The position numbers and the translations under genes were made by a program. Shown here piece by piece: positions 49,575-58,307 of a stretch of DNA of 64,000 nt. A model generated the notes under the pieces. That model searched no databases, was not told the origin of the DNA, and was given only the letters and a program-made list of their open reading frames with translations. The stretch's first letter is position 1; each line of letters begins with the position of its first letter. Origin of the DNA: Candidatus Bathyarchaeota archaeon (GTDB lineage: Archaea > Thermoproteota > Bathyarchaeia > TCS64); contig JAPKYO010000028.1 in the NCBI GenBank assembly GCA_026394265.1, positions 1 through 64,000 on the forward strand. The letters run 5' to 3'.

Positions 49575-50483
49575 CTATTCGTCCCTGACGATGAGGGCGA
49601 AGCGTGGGTAGTCGTATCGGCGGACCTTTATGCCGTTGGCGACTCCGGGCTTGTAGGCGCCCGCCTTGCCCGCCTTTATCGCCTCGATGGCGTGTAGGAC
49701 GTCCTCGACCACCTTCTTCTCCACCATCGACTCGTTGTGCGCCGGCATGGCGTAGTCGTAGTCGGCCTTGACCATCTTGCGGAAGCTGCTGATGAACTCG
49801 TCCATGTCGGAGTCGGGGGAGTAGATGTAGATGGGGGCGGGGTAGAATATGTCCCCTGTGAAGAGCAGGCGCTCGTGTCGCTCTAGGAGGCAGACGCTGT
49901 CGGGGGTGTGGCCCGGGGTGTGTATGACTTCGAGCTGCTTTCCGCCGAGGTCGATCATGTCGCCCTCCTTCATCCATTTGGTGACGTTGAAGGGGTCGGT
50001 GTGCCACGTGACTGGGTCGACGCTCCGGGGGAGTGGCTTCCAGACCATGCCCTCGCTGATGTAGTTGCCGACGTCGATGCCCTCGTGTGGCCTGCCCTTA
50101 GTCCTCGCCCGCGCCCATGGGTGGTCGTAGAGGGCGATCTCCTCGAAGGAGGAGTTGCCGCCCGTGTGGTCGAGGTGGGCGTGGGTGTTGACGACCATGA
50201 CGGGTAGGTCGGTGAGTTCCTCGACTACTCCCTTGATGTCTCCGATGCCGTTGCCTGTGTCGATGAGGGCGGCGGTTTCCTCTCCTATGACTAGGTAGCT
50301 TATGACCTCCTCGAACTGACCGTCCTCGTAGAGGGCGTATGTCTCGGGGGTGGTCTCGTAGACGCTGAACCAGGGGTGGCTGGTCTCGACCTTGTCGAAT
50401 CTGCTCCAGCTGGGGCGCGGGAGGGACTCGTACCACTTCTTCGGCACGATGAGGCCCGCGTCGGTGTTCTTGGAGTATGCCAT
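49575..50483 (-). CDS. Metallo-beta-lactamase fold protein, tandem paralogue 3
   Basis: 302 residues. It shares with the next two genes a ~45-residue lead (IVPKKWYESLPRPSWSRFDK) and then LIDTGNGIGDIKGVVEELTD, NTHAHLDHTGGN (H-x-H-x-D-H), LEVIHTPGHTPDSVCLLERH (His), LLFTGDIFYPAPIYIYSPDS (Asp) and MPAHNESMV (final His). All seven metal ligands are present. Substrate unknown. It starts at the ATG at 50483, 41 bp downstream of paralogue 2. Confidence 0.9.
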   Translation of the reverse strand: MAYSKNTDAGLIVPKKWYESLPRPSWSRFDKVETSHPWFSVYETTPETYALYEDGQFEEVISYLVIGEETAALIDTGNGIGDIKGVVEELTDLPVMVVNTHAHLDHTGGNSSFEEIALYDHPWARARTKGRPHEGIDVGNYISEGMVWKPLPRSVDPVTWHTDPFNVTKWMKEGDMIDLGGKQLEVIHTPGHTPDSVCLLERHERLLFTGDIFYPAPIYIYSPDSDMDEFISSFRKMVKADYDYAMPAHNESMVEKKVVEDVLHAIEAIKAGKAGAYKPGVANGIKVRRYDYPRFALIVRDE

Positions 50484-50523
50484 GGCGCGATACGGGGCGC
50501 ACCGCGAATATTACCCTATCGGG

Positions 50524-51426
50524 CTAGGGGGCGCGGGCGACTATGCTGAAGCGGCCGAAGTCGTACTTCCTTATCGGGATGCCCATGTCCCTTCCCTCGA
50601 CGTATTTCCCCTTGCCCGCCGCCACGTCCTCCACCGCCTTCAACACCTCCCTGAGCAGCTCCTTCTCGACGTACGGCTCGTTGTGGCTCGGCATCAGCCT
50701 ATCAAACTCGTCATAGTGGGTGAGCATCTTCCGGTAGCTCTCGATGAATGTGGGTATGTCGCCGCCGTTTAGGTAGGTGTAGATGCCGCCGGTGTAGAAC
50801 ATGTCGCCGGTGAATAGGAGGCGGTGGTCCCGGTCGAGGAAGCAGCAGGAGTCGGGTGTGTGCCCCGGGGTGTGTATGACTTCGAGCATCCTGCCGCCGA
50901 GGTCTATCTCCTCCCCGTCCCTGAAGAAGTGGGCCACCTTGAAGGGCGGGACGACGTATTTCTCCTTCTTGAAGCCCTCGGGTAGTGGCTTCCACACCAT
51001 CCCCTTGGCGACGAGGTGTGCCATCTCGCTGTTCGGCAGCCCCTTCTGCGCCTCGACGCTCCACGGGTGGTCGAGCATCCATATCTCCTTGAAGCGGTGG
51101 TCGTCGGCGATGTGGTCGTTGTGGGAGTGGGTGTTTACGACGAAGACGGGGAGATCGGTGATCTCGTCGACGACCTTGCTGATGTCGCCTATGCCGCAGC
51201 CGGTGTCGATGAGGGCGGCGCGCGCCCCGCCGATGACGAGGGTGCTTATCGCCTCCTCGTACTGCCCCGGCTCATAGATCACGAACGTGTCCCTGCCGAC
51301 GAGGTAGACCTCGAACCACTCGTCGGTGATGGGGATGCGTTTCAGGTTCTTGTAGGCTGGGCGGGGGAGCTTGCTCCACCACTTGTCCGCGACTAGGACG
51401 TTCCGGTCCTCTGGGGGTGACGACAT
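50524..51426 (-). CDS. Metallo-beta-lactamase fold protein, tandem paralogue 2
   Basis: 300 residues, same domain order as its neighbours: LVADKWWSKLPRPAYKNLKR, LIDTGCGIGDISKVVDEITD, NTHSHNDHIADD, LEVIHTPGHTPDSCCFLDRD, LLFTGDMFYTGGIYTYLNGG and MPSHNEPYVEKELL. The metal site is complete. It is more similar to paralogue 1 in the TGGxYTYLxGGD segment than to paralogue 3. Spacings of 33-41 bp on one strand indicate a tandem-duplicated operon. Confidence 0.9.
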   Translation of the reverse strand: MSSPPEDRNVLVADKWWSKLPRPAYKNLKRIPITDEWFEVYLVGRDTFVIYEPGQYEEAISTLVIGGARAALIDTGCGIGDISKVVDEITDLPVFVVNTHSHNDHIADDHRFKEIWMLDHPWSVEAQKGLPNSEMAHLVAKGMVWKPLPEGFKKEKYVVPPFKVAHFFRDGEEIDLGGRMLEVIHTPGHTPDSCCFLDRDHRLLFTGDMFYTGGIYTYLNGGDIPTFIESYRKMLTHYDEFDRLMPSHNEPYVEKELLREVLKAVEDVAAGKGKYVEGRDMGIPIRKYDFGRFSIVARAP

Positions 51427-51459
51427 GGGGAGAAATGGAAGGGTGCGGGGTTATAGCCG

Positions 51460-52383
51460 TTAGCCCTTGATCTGCTTCTCGAAGGTGATGATGGCGAAGT
51501 TGTCGTACTGGTGGCGCCTTATCTTCTCGCCGCCGTCGACACCCTCCGTGTACTTCTTCTCCTTACCGGCACGGATCAGCTTCGCCTTCTCAAGCACCGT
51601 GACGAGCACGTCCTTCGGGACCATCGGCTCGTTGTGGCTAGGCATCAAGTAGTCGAACTCGGGCATGAGCTTGACCATCCCCTCGTAGCTCTTTATGAAC
51701 TGGTCGAGGTCGCCGCCGGGGAGGTAGGTGTAGACGCCGCCGGTGTAGAAGATGTCGCCCGTCCAGAGCCAGCGGTTCTTCCTGTCGAGGAGCGCCGCGT
51801 GGTCGTTGCTGTGGCCCGGCGTGTAGATGACCTCAAGCTTCCTGCCTCCGAGGTCGATCACGTCGCCGTCCTTCATCCAGTGCGTCACCTTGTAGGGGGG
51901 CACGACCCACTTCTTGGCGTCGAAGCCCTTGGGCAGCGGCTTCCAAGTCATACCGGGGCCGACCATGGGCGCCGTCTTGCTGTTCGGGTAACCCGTCTTC
52001 TCCACCTCGTGCGCCATGGGGCCGTCGTAGCACCAGACCTCCTTGAACATGTAGTTCTGGGCCACGTGGTCGACGTGCGTGTGGGTGTTCACAACCCAGA
52101 AGGGCATCTTCGTCAGCTCCTCCGCGAGCTTCTTTATGTCCCCGATGCCGTCACCCGTGTCGATGAGTATCGCCTTCTTGTCACCCTCGACGAGGTAGCT
52201 CAGCGTCTCCTCGAACTGGTACGGCTCATAGATGGCGTATGTCTTCTCGTTCAGCTTGTAGACCTCGAACCACGGCTGGCTCGTCTTAACCCTCTCAAGC
52301 TTCGAGTAGACCTTGCGTGGGAGGCTCTCCCACCAATTCTTCGGGACTATGACGTTCTCTTCCTTAGCAACCTTCGCGGACAT
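51460..52383 (-). CDS. Metallo-beta-lactamase fold protein, tandem paralogue 1
   Basis: 307 residues from the ATG at 52383. The longer frame to 52500 runs into the divergent FAD gene. IVPKNWWESLPRKVYSKLER, LIDTGDGIGDIKKLAEELTK, NTHTHVDHVAQN, LEVIYTPGHSNDHAALLDRK, WLWTGDIFYTGGVYTYLPGG and MPSHNEPMV give a complete metal site. It is first in the tandem array and divergent from the FAD oxidoreductase gene, with which it may share regulation. Confidence 0.9.
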   Translation of the reverse strand: MSAKVAKEENVIVPKNWWESLPRKVYSKLERVKTSQPWFEVYKLNEKTYAIYEPYQFEETLSYLVEGDKKAILIDTGDGIGDIKKLAEELTKMPFWVVNTHTHVDHVAQNYMFKEVWCYDGPMAHEVEKTGYPNSKTAPMVGPGMTWKPLPKGFDAKKWVVPPYKVTHWMKDGDVIDLGGRKLEVIYTPGHSNDHAALLDRKNRWLWTGDIFYTGGVYTYLPGGDLDQFIKSYEGMVKLMPEFDYLMPSHNEPMVPKDVLVTVLEKAKLIRAGKEKKYTEGVDGGEKIRRHQYDNFAIITFEKQIKG

Positions 52384-52468
52384 ATCGGGGTGTACTCCAC
52401 GGACGCGGGATATTACGTTATCGCGCCCCGCCGGGGATAGTCTATTATTCATCCAGCCGACACGCTTG

Positions 52469-53761
52469 TTGAAGAAAGCTTTGGAGACTGACGTCCTCAT
52501 CGTCGGCGCCGGCGTCCTCGGGTTGAGCTCCGCCTACTACATGAAGAAACGCGACCCCTCCCGTAAGGTAGTCGTCGTCGAGAAGCTAAGCGGCCCAGGC
52601 CAGGGCAACACCGCCAAGAGCGAAGGGGGATACCGAAACCTCTTCGCAAGCGAAACAAACCACCTCCTCGCAGACTCGACCATAGACTGGTTCCACCACC
52701 TCAAGGAGGACCTCGAATACGACATAGGGCTGCACGAGCTCGGCTACCTCTGGCTCCTCCCAGAGGACGAGTACAGGCAGCGCCGGGAGCCATTCGACGT
52801 CGCCAAGAAGAGGGGGGCACGCGTCCTCGAGTACAGCAGCGAGGAGCTAAAGACCCTGATGCCCGACCTCATCACCGAGTTCGACGACAGCGAGGACTCG
52901 GAGATGATGGGGCTCGAGGACGTTGAGATGGGCGTCTTCGGCCCCAAGTGTGGGAGCGTCGACGTCGACAGACTCGTCAAGGCGTACGAGGCCGAGTTCC
53001 TCAAGATCGGCGGCGAGATACACTACAACACGGAAGCGATGAAACTCCTCCACGACCCCGTTGAGCCCCTCGGGATACCCGGTGAGCCGTTTGTCTGGCA
53101 GGAGAGCCGGATTGCGGGGGCGGAGACCTCGAAGGGGAAGATACTCGCGGAGACGACGGTCGTCGCCTGCGGCGTCTGGGCTGGGAAGGTCCTCGACCCG
53201 ATTGGGTTTGATTGCCTGATGAGGCCAAAGAAGAGGCAGATATTCGCCTTCAAGGACCCCAAGCTGGGCAGGCTGCTGAACACGAAGGACTTCAACGAGG
53301 ACAACAAGCTCCCAGTCACCATCCTCCCAACGGCGGGGATACTGCTGAAGGGGGAGGTCTCTGAGGAGAGCATCTGGCTCGCATGCGCCGACAACCTCGG
53401 CCGCAAGTTCGAACTGGAGGACGACCCCAAGCCGGAGGACGACTACTACAGCAACAACATCTACCACGCCCTCGTCCAGTACCTGCCGTGCTTCGAGGAT
53501 GTGCGTCCCGCGAACAGCTGGGCGGGCCAGTACGACATAAATGGCTTCGACCAGACACCCGTCGTCGAGGCGGGGCCGGGGATCATCTACGTCGGTGCCT
53601 CGAGCGGCAGCGGCATAATGAAGAGCGACGCCCTCGGCCGCATCGTCGACGCCGTTAATGAGGAGAAGGAGTACGCGACCCTCTACGGTGGCCGCGGCTT
53701 CAAGGTGAGCGACCTTAGCATCGCCAAGAGGCGGGTCGAGCGGGAGACCCTCGTGGTCTAG
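52469..53761 (+). CDS. FAD-dependent oxidoreductase (DAO family)
   Basis: About 430 residues from a TTG at 52469 (an adjacent TTG is at 52466). The frame is open far upstream but through the divergent gene. The dinucleotide motif LIVGAGVLGLSSAYYM is at the N-terminus, followed by VVVVEKLSGPGQGNTAKSEG, CGSVDVDRLVKAYEAEFLKI and a closing GIIYVGASSGSGIMKSDALG, the FAD-binding end of sarcosine/glycine/D-amino-acid oxidase-like enzymes. It oxidises an amine. The substrate is unknown. It ends tail-to-tail with the arginase-family gene (four-base overlap). Confidence 0.9.
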   Translation: MKKALETDVLIVGAGVLGLSSAYYMKKRDPSRKVVVVEKLSGPGQGNTAKSEGGYRNLFASETNHLLADSTIDWFHHLKEDLEYDIGLHELGYLWLLPEDEYRQRREPFDVAKKRGARVLEYSSEELKTLMPDLITEFDDSEDSEMMGLEDVEMGVFGPKCGSVDVDRLVKAYEAEFLKIGGEIHYNTEAMKLLHDPVEPLGIPGEPFVWQESRIAGAETSKGKILAETTVVACGVWAGKVLDPIGFDCLMRPKKRQIFAFKDPKLGRLLNTKDFNEDNKLPVTILPTAGILLKGEVSEESIWLACADNLGRKFELEDDPKPEDDYYSNNIYHALVQYLPCFEDVRPANSWAGQYDINGFDQTPVVEAGPGIIYVGASSGSGIMKSDALGRIVDAVNEEKEYATLYGGRGFKVSDLSIAKRRVERETLVV

Positions 53762-54663
53762 TCGACCCTGCCCTGGGCCCCTTTTATTGCGCCTTCGATC
53801 AGGGTGTAGACTGATTTTAGCCCCTTCTTCTCGGTGTCGCGTGCCGCTGGGTAGCTGGCGACGCCGAATGCTGCGGTCTTGGGGTACTCGAACATGACCT
53901 CAATGGCTTCGCCGAGCTCCTTGGCGGTCGGGCCGTTGGCTACTGGGAGCCCCGCGCCGGGGATGTCGGCGGGGTCGAGGACGTCCATGTCGACGTGCAC
54001 GTATATCTTGTCGCAGAGGACGGAGAGGCGCTCCATCTCCATGTCGACGGCCGGGCTGTCGCCCTTGAGGTCCTCAACGGTTATCTGCGCGATGTCGTGG
54101 CGGTCTATGGCGTCCTGCTCGTAGGGGTCGGTGTCGCGTACGCCGACCATGGTGACGTACTTTGGGGGGAGGGCGGGGTCGAGGCCGCAGGTGCGGCGGA
54201 GCCTGTCGTAGCAGAGTCCGCAGCTCACGGCGACGGGCATGCCGCCGAGCATCCCGCTGTATGTTGTCTCGGGGGTGTTGAAGTCGCCGTGTGCGTCTAT
54301 CCAGACGAGGCCGACTTTGATGGGCTTCCACCCGCCGCTGTGCTGGACGCCCGCGAGCATGCCCATGAGGCCGTTGCAGTTGTGGAGGAGGCCGAGGGGG
54401 AGCATCCCCGCCTTGAGCTGCGCGGAGACGGCGTCGGCGAGGTGCTTGCTTGCGAGGCCCATGCGGTGCATCTCGCCGTACTGCTTCTCCTCGTCGGTGG
54501 TGAGCTTCGTGTTGAAGACCTCGGCGACGGTGCATCCTTTCTTCTTTAGGAGCTCGGGGAGGCCGCCCTGCTCGATGGAGTCGACCTGTATCCCGTTCTC
54601 CTTGAAGCCGTACTGGCCGTTGTAGGGGAACTTGTCGATCGCTACCCGTAGGTTCTCGACCAT
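53758..54663 (-). CDS. Arginase/agmatinase-family ureohydrolase-like protein
   Basis: 301 residues: WIDAHGDFNTPETTYSGMLG near residue 117 and VHVDMDVLDPADIPGAGLPV near residue 217 supply four aspartates and a histidine of the binuclear manganese site. The first ligand segment, normally GGDHS, reads LLHNCNGLMG near residue 86, so the usual histidine is not in its place. It therefore resembles divergent family members whose substrate is not arginine or agmatine. The neighbourhood (FAD amine oxidase, three metallohydrolases) suggests nitrogen-compound breakdown (inferred). Confidence 0.88.
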   Translation of the reverse strand: MVENLRVAIDKFPYNGQYGFKENGIQVDSIEQGGLPELLKKKGCTVAEVFNTKLTTDEEKQYGEMHRMGLASKHLADAVSAQLKAGMLPLGLLHNCNGLMGMLAGVQHSGGWKPIKVGLVWIDAHGDFNTPETTYSGMLGGMPVAVSCGLCYDRLRRTCGLDPALPPKYVTMVGVRDTDPYEQDAIDRHDIAQITVEDLKGDSPAVDMEMERLSVLCDKIYVHVDMDVLDPADIPGAGLPVANGPTAKELGEAIEVMFEYPKTAAFGVASYPAARDTEKKGLKSVYTLIEGAIKGAQGRVD

Positions 54664-54709
54664 GTGTATCGGGATAGAAGGGGCTGGGCTGTGCTTAAAA
54701 CAACGCTGC

Positions 54710-55201
54710 CTACTTCATGTAGGCTCGCTTGATGGCGATGTCTTCCTTTGGCCAGTCGCCGTGTGGGCCGCGTGTGGCGGTCTTGGCGGCGGCGATGGCG
54801 TCGACGGTCTCCATTCCGGCGGTGACGTGGCCGAAGACGGCGTAGCCCTGGTTGCCGGGGGACGCGTTTAGGAAGGCGTTGTCGATGAGGTTTATGAAGA
54901 ACTGGCTTGTGGCGGAGTCGGGGTCGTTTGTGCGCGCCATGGCGATTGTGCCCTTGGTGTTTTTGAGGCCGTTCTTGGACTCGAGGCGTATGGGCTGGTG
55001 GGTCTTCTTCTGCGTGGCGTCGGGGGTGAAGCCGCCGCCCTGTATCATGAATCCGGGCATGACGCGGTGGAAGATTGTGCCGTCGAAGAAGCCCTCCTTC
55101 ACGTATTTGGTGAAGTTGTCGACGGTTGCGGGGGCCTTGGCCCTGTTTAGCTCGATCTCTATGTTGCCCTTTGTGGTTTCGAGTACCACTGTCTCAGACA
55201 T
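54710..55201 (-). CDS. ppi: Cyclophilin-type peptidyl-prolyl cis-trans isomerase
   Basis: 163 residues, a single cyclophilin domain: TTKGNIEIELNRAKAPATVD, FDGTIFHRVMPGFMIQGGGF (Arg of the active site), a DSATSQFFINLIDNAFLNAS stretch and GYAVFGHVTAGMETVDAIA. No signal peptide, so it is cytosolic. It accelerates proline isomerisation during folding. The upstream TATA box (55221-55230) is only ~25 bases from the ATG, so the mRNA is probably leaderless. Confidence 0.95.
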   Translation of the reverse strand: MSETVVLETTKGNIEIELNRAKAPATVDNFTKYVKEGFFDGTIFHRVMPGFMIQGGGFTPDATQKKTHQPIRLESKNGLKNTKGTIAMARTNDPDSATSQFFINLIDNAFLNASPGNQGYAVFGHVTAGMETVDAIAAAKTATRGPHGDWPKEDIAIKRAYMK

Positions 55202-55220
55202 GGCTGGATGTGTTGGGGGG

Positions 55221-55230
55221 TTATAATAAA
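55221..55230 (-). promoter_or_regulatory. TATA box of the cyclophilin gene
   Basis: TTTATTATAA on the minus strand is centred about 25 bases before the ATG at 55201, which places transcription start at or next to the start codon. Confidence 0.55.
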
Positions 55231-55234
55231 TAGG

Positions 55235-55672
55235 TTAGTATTTGCGTCCGCCGCCGAAGCCGCCGCCCCTTGAGGGGCCGCTGTACTCGACCTGCTTGGC
55301 GCTCAGGTTGTTTTCGAGGTTTACGTCCTCCCAGGGTGCCTCTTCTAGGACCTCGAAGCTGCCGTATCTGCCGATGTTCATCCTCATGCTTCCCTTGAAG
55401 GTGTTCATGTAGGCGTTTGTGACGCTGAGTATCTGGTCTTCCAGGACCTTTTCTACGGCTTCGTCCCAGAGGGTGAGGTAGATGGCGCCGGTGTCGTCGG
55501 CGACTAGTGCCTCGCATACCTTGTGGCTTGTCTCGTCTGTGCGTGTGGTTACTTCGCGGATGTCTGTCTTGCTGATGACTTTGACGACGACGTTGATCTG
55601 GCGGCTGTACTGGTTGAGGTCGCCGATCTTCATCGGTCCCGTTTCTTCTTCTTCGTTATTGAAGGATGACAT
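55235..55672 (-). CDS. ssb: OB-fold single-stranded DNA-binding protein
   Basis: 145 residues. An OB fold (MKIGDLNQYSRQINVVVKVI, CEALVADDTGAIYLTLWDEA, VTNAYMNTFKGSMRMNIGRY) is followed by a disordered tail ending in RGGGFGGGRKY. This is the layout of crenarchaeal SSB. The aromatic Trp and Phe/Tyr in the strands should stack on bases. The start at 55672 gives a 13-residue acidic lead before MKIGDLNQ. A start at that Met (55633) is also possible. Single gene, with an 8-base GC run 30 bp upstream. Confidence 0.9.
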   Translation of the reverse strand: MSSFNNEEEETGPMKIGDLNQYSRQINVVVKVISKTDIREVTTRTDETSHKVCEALVADDTGAIYLTLWDEAVEKVLEDQILSVTNAYMNTFKGSMRMNIGRYGSFEVLEEAPWEDVNLENNLSAKQVEYSGPSRGGGFGGGRKY

Positions 55673-55701
55673 GTGTATCCCTTTCTGTTGCCTGATGTGG
55701 T

Positions 55702-55709
55702 GCGCGCGC
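55702..55709. repeat. GCGCGCGC run upstream of ssb
   Basis: An alternating run in the divergent ssb/GNAT promoter region. No decayed gene is visible beside it, so it may simply reflect the GC-richer surroundings. Confidence 0.5.
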
Positions 55710-55777
55710 TGTAAAAGGGTATCGAGAATGGGGGCGGGGTGGTCCCCGGTTTAAATCGGCGTTCAATCATCTAGGCT

Positions 55778-56575
55778 GTGTTCGTGTTGGTTGCCGAGCT
55801 TGAGGCGGGTCGATTCTATCGGGTGAGGCCCCTCTGGGTGGGTATGGGTGTGCAACTCGCCGTGGAGTCGATTCTGGCGGGTGGGACGGCGGCGAGGATG
55901 TTCGTGGATGACGCCGCTGTGCCGCGGGCGGCGTTGACTTGGGCGGGGCACAGGGTCTACCTCGTGGGGGATGTGGGTGGTGCGGGCTTCGGTGAGGCGC
56001 TGAGAGGGTACGCCTCCACGCATGGGCAGTTCGTCGCCTACTGCGGCCCGGAGGCGTTCGACGGCGCCGAGAAGCTTCTATCGGGTTATCGGGTGAGGGA
56101 GAGGGGGAGGCTCTACTACGAGGGGGACCCGTCGGGGCGTGCGTGTGTGGTTGAGCCGCCTGAGGGGTACGTGGTGGAGCGCATCACGGGGGAGCTACTG
56201 GGCAGGGGCCTGGGGCACACCGACTGGGTGAGGGGGGAGATGTGCTCGGAGAGGGAGTCGGTTGAGGAGTTCCTCGGTAAGGGCTTCGGGTTCGCCGCCG
56301 TCCACGGCGGGAGCTTCGCCTGCTGGTGCATGAGCGAGTACAACTTGGGGGACAGGTGTGAGGTGGGGATCGAGACCGTGGCGGAGCACCGGAGGCGGGG
56401 GCTGGCGGTGCTTGTGGCGGGGGCGATGTTCCGGCACGCGGCTGGTGTTGGGGTCCGGCGGGTCGGTTGGCACTGCTGGGCGGATAACGCGGGCTCGGTG
56501 GCGACCGCCGAGAGGCTCGGGTTGAGGCGCGTCGCCGAGTACGCCGTCCTCACCGTGGACGCTCGGCGAGGCTAA
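55778..56575 (+). CDS. GNAT-family N-acetyltransferase
   Basis: 265 residues from a GTG start. The C-terminal acetyl-CoA-binding domain has RCEVGIETVAEHRRRGLAVL (Q/R-x-x-G-x-G/A-like motif A) near residue 195 and HCWADNAGSVATAERLGLRR near 232. The N-terminal half (GRFYRVRPLWVGMGVQLAVE) belongs to the GNAT_acetyltran group. Substrate unknown. 30 bp separate it from the aminotransferase gene, so an operon is likely. Confidence 0.87.
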   Translation: MFVLVAELEAGRFYRVRPLWVGMGVQLAVESILAGGTAARMFVDDAAVPRAALTWAGHRVYLVGDVGGAGFGEALRGYASTHGQFVAYCGPEAFDGAEKLLSGYRVRERGRLYYEGDPSGRACVVEPPEGYVVERITGELLGRGLGHTDWVRGEMCSERESVEEFLGKGFGFAAVHGGSFACWCMSEYNLGDRCEVGIETVAEHRRRGLAVLVAGAMFRHAAGVGVRRVGWHCWADNAGSVATAERLGLRRVAEYAVLTVDARRG

Positions 56576-56608
56576 CCCTTTAACATCCTCAGCCCCGTAC
56601 ACTTCACT

Positions 56609-57712
56609 ATGAACGTCGAGAAGATCAGGGAAGACCTCTTCCCCGTGACGAAGACGACCACCTTCCTAGATATCGCGAACCACAGTCCGCCCTGTGTGCC
56701 GGTGCAGGAGGCGATCAGGGGGTACCTGTTGGATTGGGACAGGCTGGACCGTAGGGGGGATGCGCGTACGGAGGAGGCGGTGGCAGCCTGGGCGAAGCTG
56801 GTTGGGGCGACGCCGGATGAGGCGTGCAGCCAGCCCAACACGTCCCAGGGGCTGGCGACGGTCGCCGAGGCGCTCCGCTTCGAGGAGGGGGATAACGTCG
56901 TGGTCAACGATCTTGAGAACCCGGCGAATCTCTACCCGTGGATTGTGCAGAAGAAGAGGGGAGTGGAGGTGCGCGTCGTCAGGGGGCGCGGGGGGGCGGT
57001 CAGGCTCGACGACTTGGAGAAGGCGGTGGATGATAAGACGAAGGCGGTGTCCGTGAGCCACGTGGAGTGGTTGACGGGGGCGCGCCACGACATCAAGGCC
57101 TTCGCCGAGTTGGCGCACGAGCACGGAGCCTACCTAGTCGTCGACGGGATTCAGGCCGCCGGCGCATTGAAGGTGGACGTGAAGAGGGCGGGGGTCGACT
57201 TCTACGCGTGCGGTGGCTACAAGTGGCTCGTCGGCTGCAGCGGCGCCGGCTTCCTCTACGTCAGGAAGGACCTGATAACGGAGATCGAGCCGGTGCAGTT
57301 CGGGTACCGCAGCGTGGAGGAGCACGACATCGAGAGGCCGCGGCTGAAGGACAGCGCGAAGAAGTACGAGTTGGGGGAGCCGAGTTACCTGAGCACGGTT
57401 GGGACGAAGGCGGCGATAGATATGCTTCTGGGGCTTGGCACGGGGGCGATCGAGGCGCGTGTGCTGAAGCTGAGCCAGCGCTTCTACGACGGGCTTGAGC
57501 ACCTCGGGGTGGCGATCGTGTCGCCGAAGGAGAGGGAGATGAGGTCAGGCGTCGTCAGCTTCTCGACGAAGGACTCGGAGGCGACGTTCAAGCACCTGAG
57601 GGCGGATGGCTTCTACCTGAGCCTGCGCCCCGCGGGGATAAGGGTCGCCGTCGACTTCTACAACACGGAGGAGGAGGTGGACAGGCTCCTCTCCGTCCTC
57701 GCCCGGGAATAA
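56609..57712 (+). CDS. Class V PLP-dependent aminotransferase
   Basis: 367 residues of fold-type I. VSVSHVEWLTGARHDIKAFA near residue 150, the PLP aspartate in LVVDGIQAAGALKVDVKRAG near residue 176, and the Schiff-base lysine in DFYACGGYKWLVGCSGAGFL near residue 208. No active-site Cys loop of cysteine desulfurases is evident, so a selenocysteine-lyase/isopenicillin-epimerase-like or other amine-transfer role is more likely. Downstream of the GNAT gene. Confidence 0.9.
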   Translation: MNVEKIREDLFPVTKTTTFLDIANHSPPCVPVQEAIRGYLLDWDRLDRRGDARTEEAVAAWAKLVGATPDEACSQPNTSQGLATVAEALRFEEGDNVVVNDLENPANLYPWIVQKKRGVEVRVVRGRGGAVRLDDLEKAVDDKTKAVSVSHVEWLTGARHDIKAFAELAHEHGAYLVVDGIQAAGALKVDVKRAGVDFYACGGYKWLVGCSGAGFLYVRKDLITEIEPVQFGYRSVEEHDIERPRLKDSAKKYELGEPSYLSTVGTKAAIDMLLGLGTGAIEARVLKLSQRFYDGLEHLGVAIVSPKEREMRSGVVSFSTKDSEATFKHLRADGFYLSLRPAGIRVAVDFYNTEEEVDRLLSVLARE

Positions 57713-57758
57713 TGGCTATAACTCGCCCCGTGGTTTCTGAGTCTCTGAGGGTTTCGCC

Positions 57759-58307
57759 GTGTGGGTGTCTGGGGTCAAGGGTTCGCCGCTTTTCGTGGCC
57801 ATCGGCGGGTTCAGGGTCGTGGTTAGTGATCCGAAGGCGCTCGTTAGGGCGGTGGGCGAGGCGGTTGCTCCTCATGCGGCGCAGATCGTGGACGCGGGGG
57901 GGGTGGCGGGCAGGGATCACCTCTTCATGGCGGCGGTGAACGCGGCGAGGTCGACTGAGACGGGGATGGCGGTCTCGAAGAGCATAACGGTTGAGGCCAT
58001 ACTCTACGCGTCGGCGCAGGACCAGATCACGAAGGCGCTCGCCCTGCTGGGCGTCACCGCGAAGAGCAGGACTATCGCCCTGATGGTTTTCGCGCCGAGC
58101 CGGGGGGAGGCGGAGAGGGCCTACGGGGAGGCGGCGAAGCTGCTCGGCGAAGAGGATGATGCCGTGCTTGAGATCGATGATGCCAAGGTGGCTTCTCTCA
58201 GGAAGACGTACGGCATAGGGGACGTGGAGCTTGAGGCCGCTGGTGGTCCCGCTTCCCTAGGCGGGCTTGTTGTCGAGCGCGGCGCGCTTCTTAGCCTCCG
58301 TCGCTAG
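57759..58307 (+). CDS. cgi121: KEOPS complex subunit Cgi121
   Basis: 182 residues. AGGVAGRDHLFMAAVNAARS near residue 46 and GMAVSKSITVEAILYASAQD, then QITKALALLGV, form the conserved Cgi121 core (helix pair that docks on Bud32 and binds tRNA 3' CCA). KEOPS makes the t6A modification at position 37 of ANN-decoding tRNAs. The start at ATG 57759 is good, with 46 bp after the aminotransferase gene. Its 3' end overlaps the convergent THUMP gene by 51 bp. Confidence 0.85.
   Translation: MWVSGVKGSPLFVAIGGFRVVVSDPKALVRAVGEAVAPHAAQIVDAGGVAGRDHLFMAAVNAARSTETGMAVSKSITVEAILYASAQDQITKALALLGVTAKSRTIALMVFAPSRGEAERAYGEAAKLLGEEDDAVLEIDDAKVASLRKTYGIGDVELEAAGGPASLGGLVVERGALLSLRR

Noticed and set aside
49540..50007. 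N-terminal extension of the short MBL protein
   Set aside because: This part is the shifted frame of the neighbouring MBL gene, rich in Arg/Pro/His. The GTG at 49539 starts the real domain.
51511..52440. Plus-strand 309-codon frame opposite MBL paralogue 1
   Set aside because: Antisense shadow. The minus strand holds a complete metal site.
52313..52468. Upstream extension of the FAD oxidoreductase from the ATG at 52313
   Set aside because: It would overlap the start of the divergent MBL gene by about 70 bases, and the added residues do not belong to the DAO family. The dinucleotide motif follows the TTG at 52469 directly.
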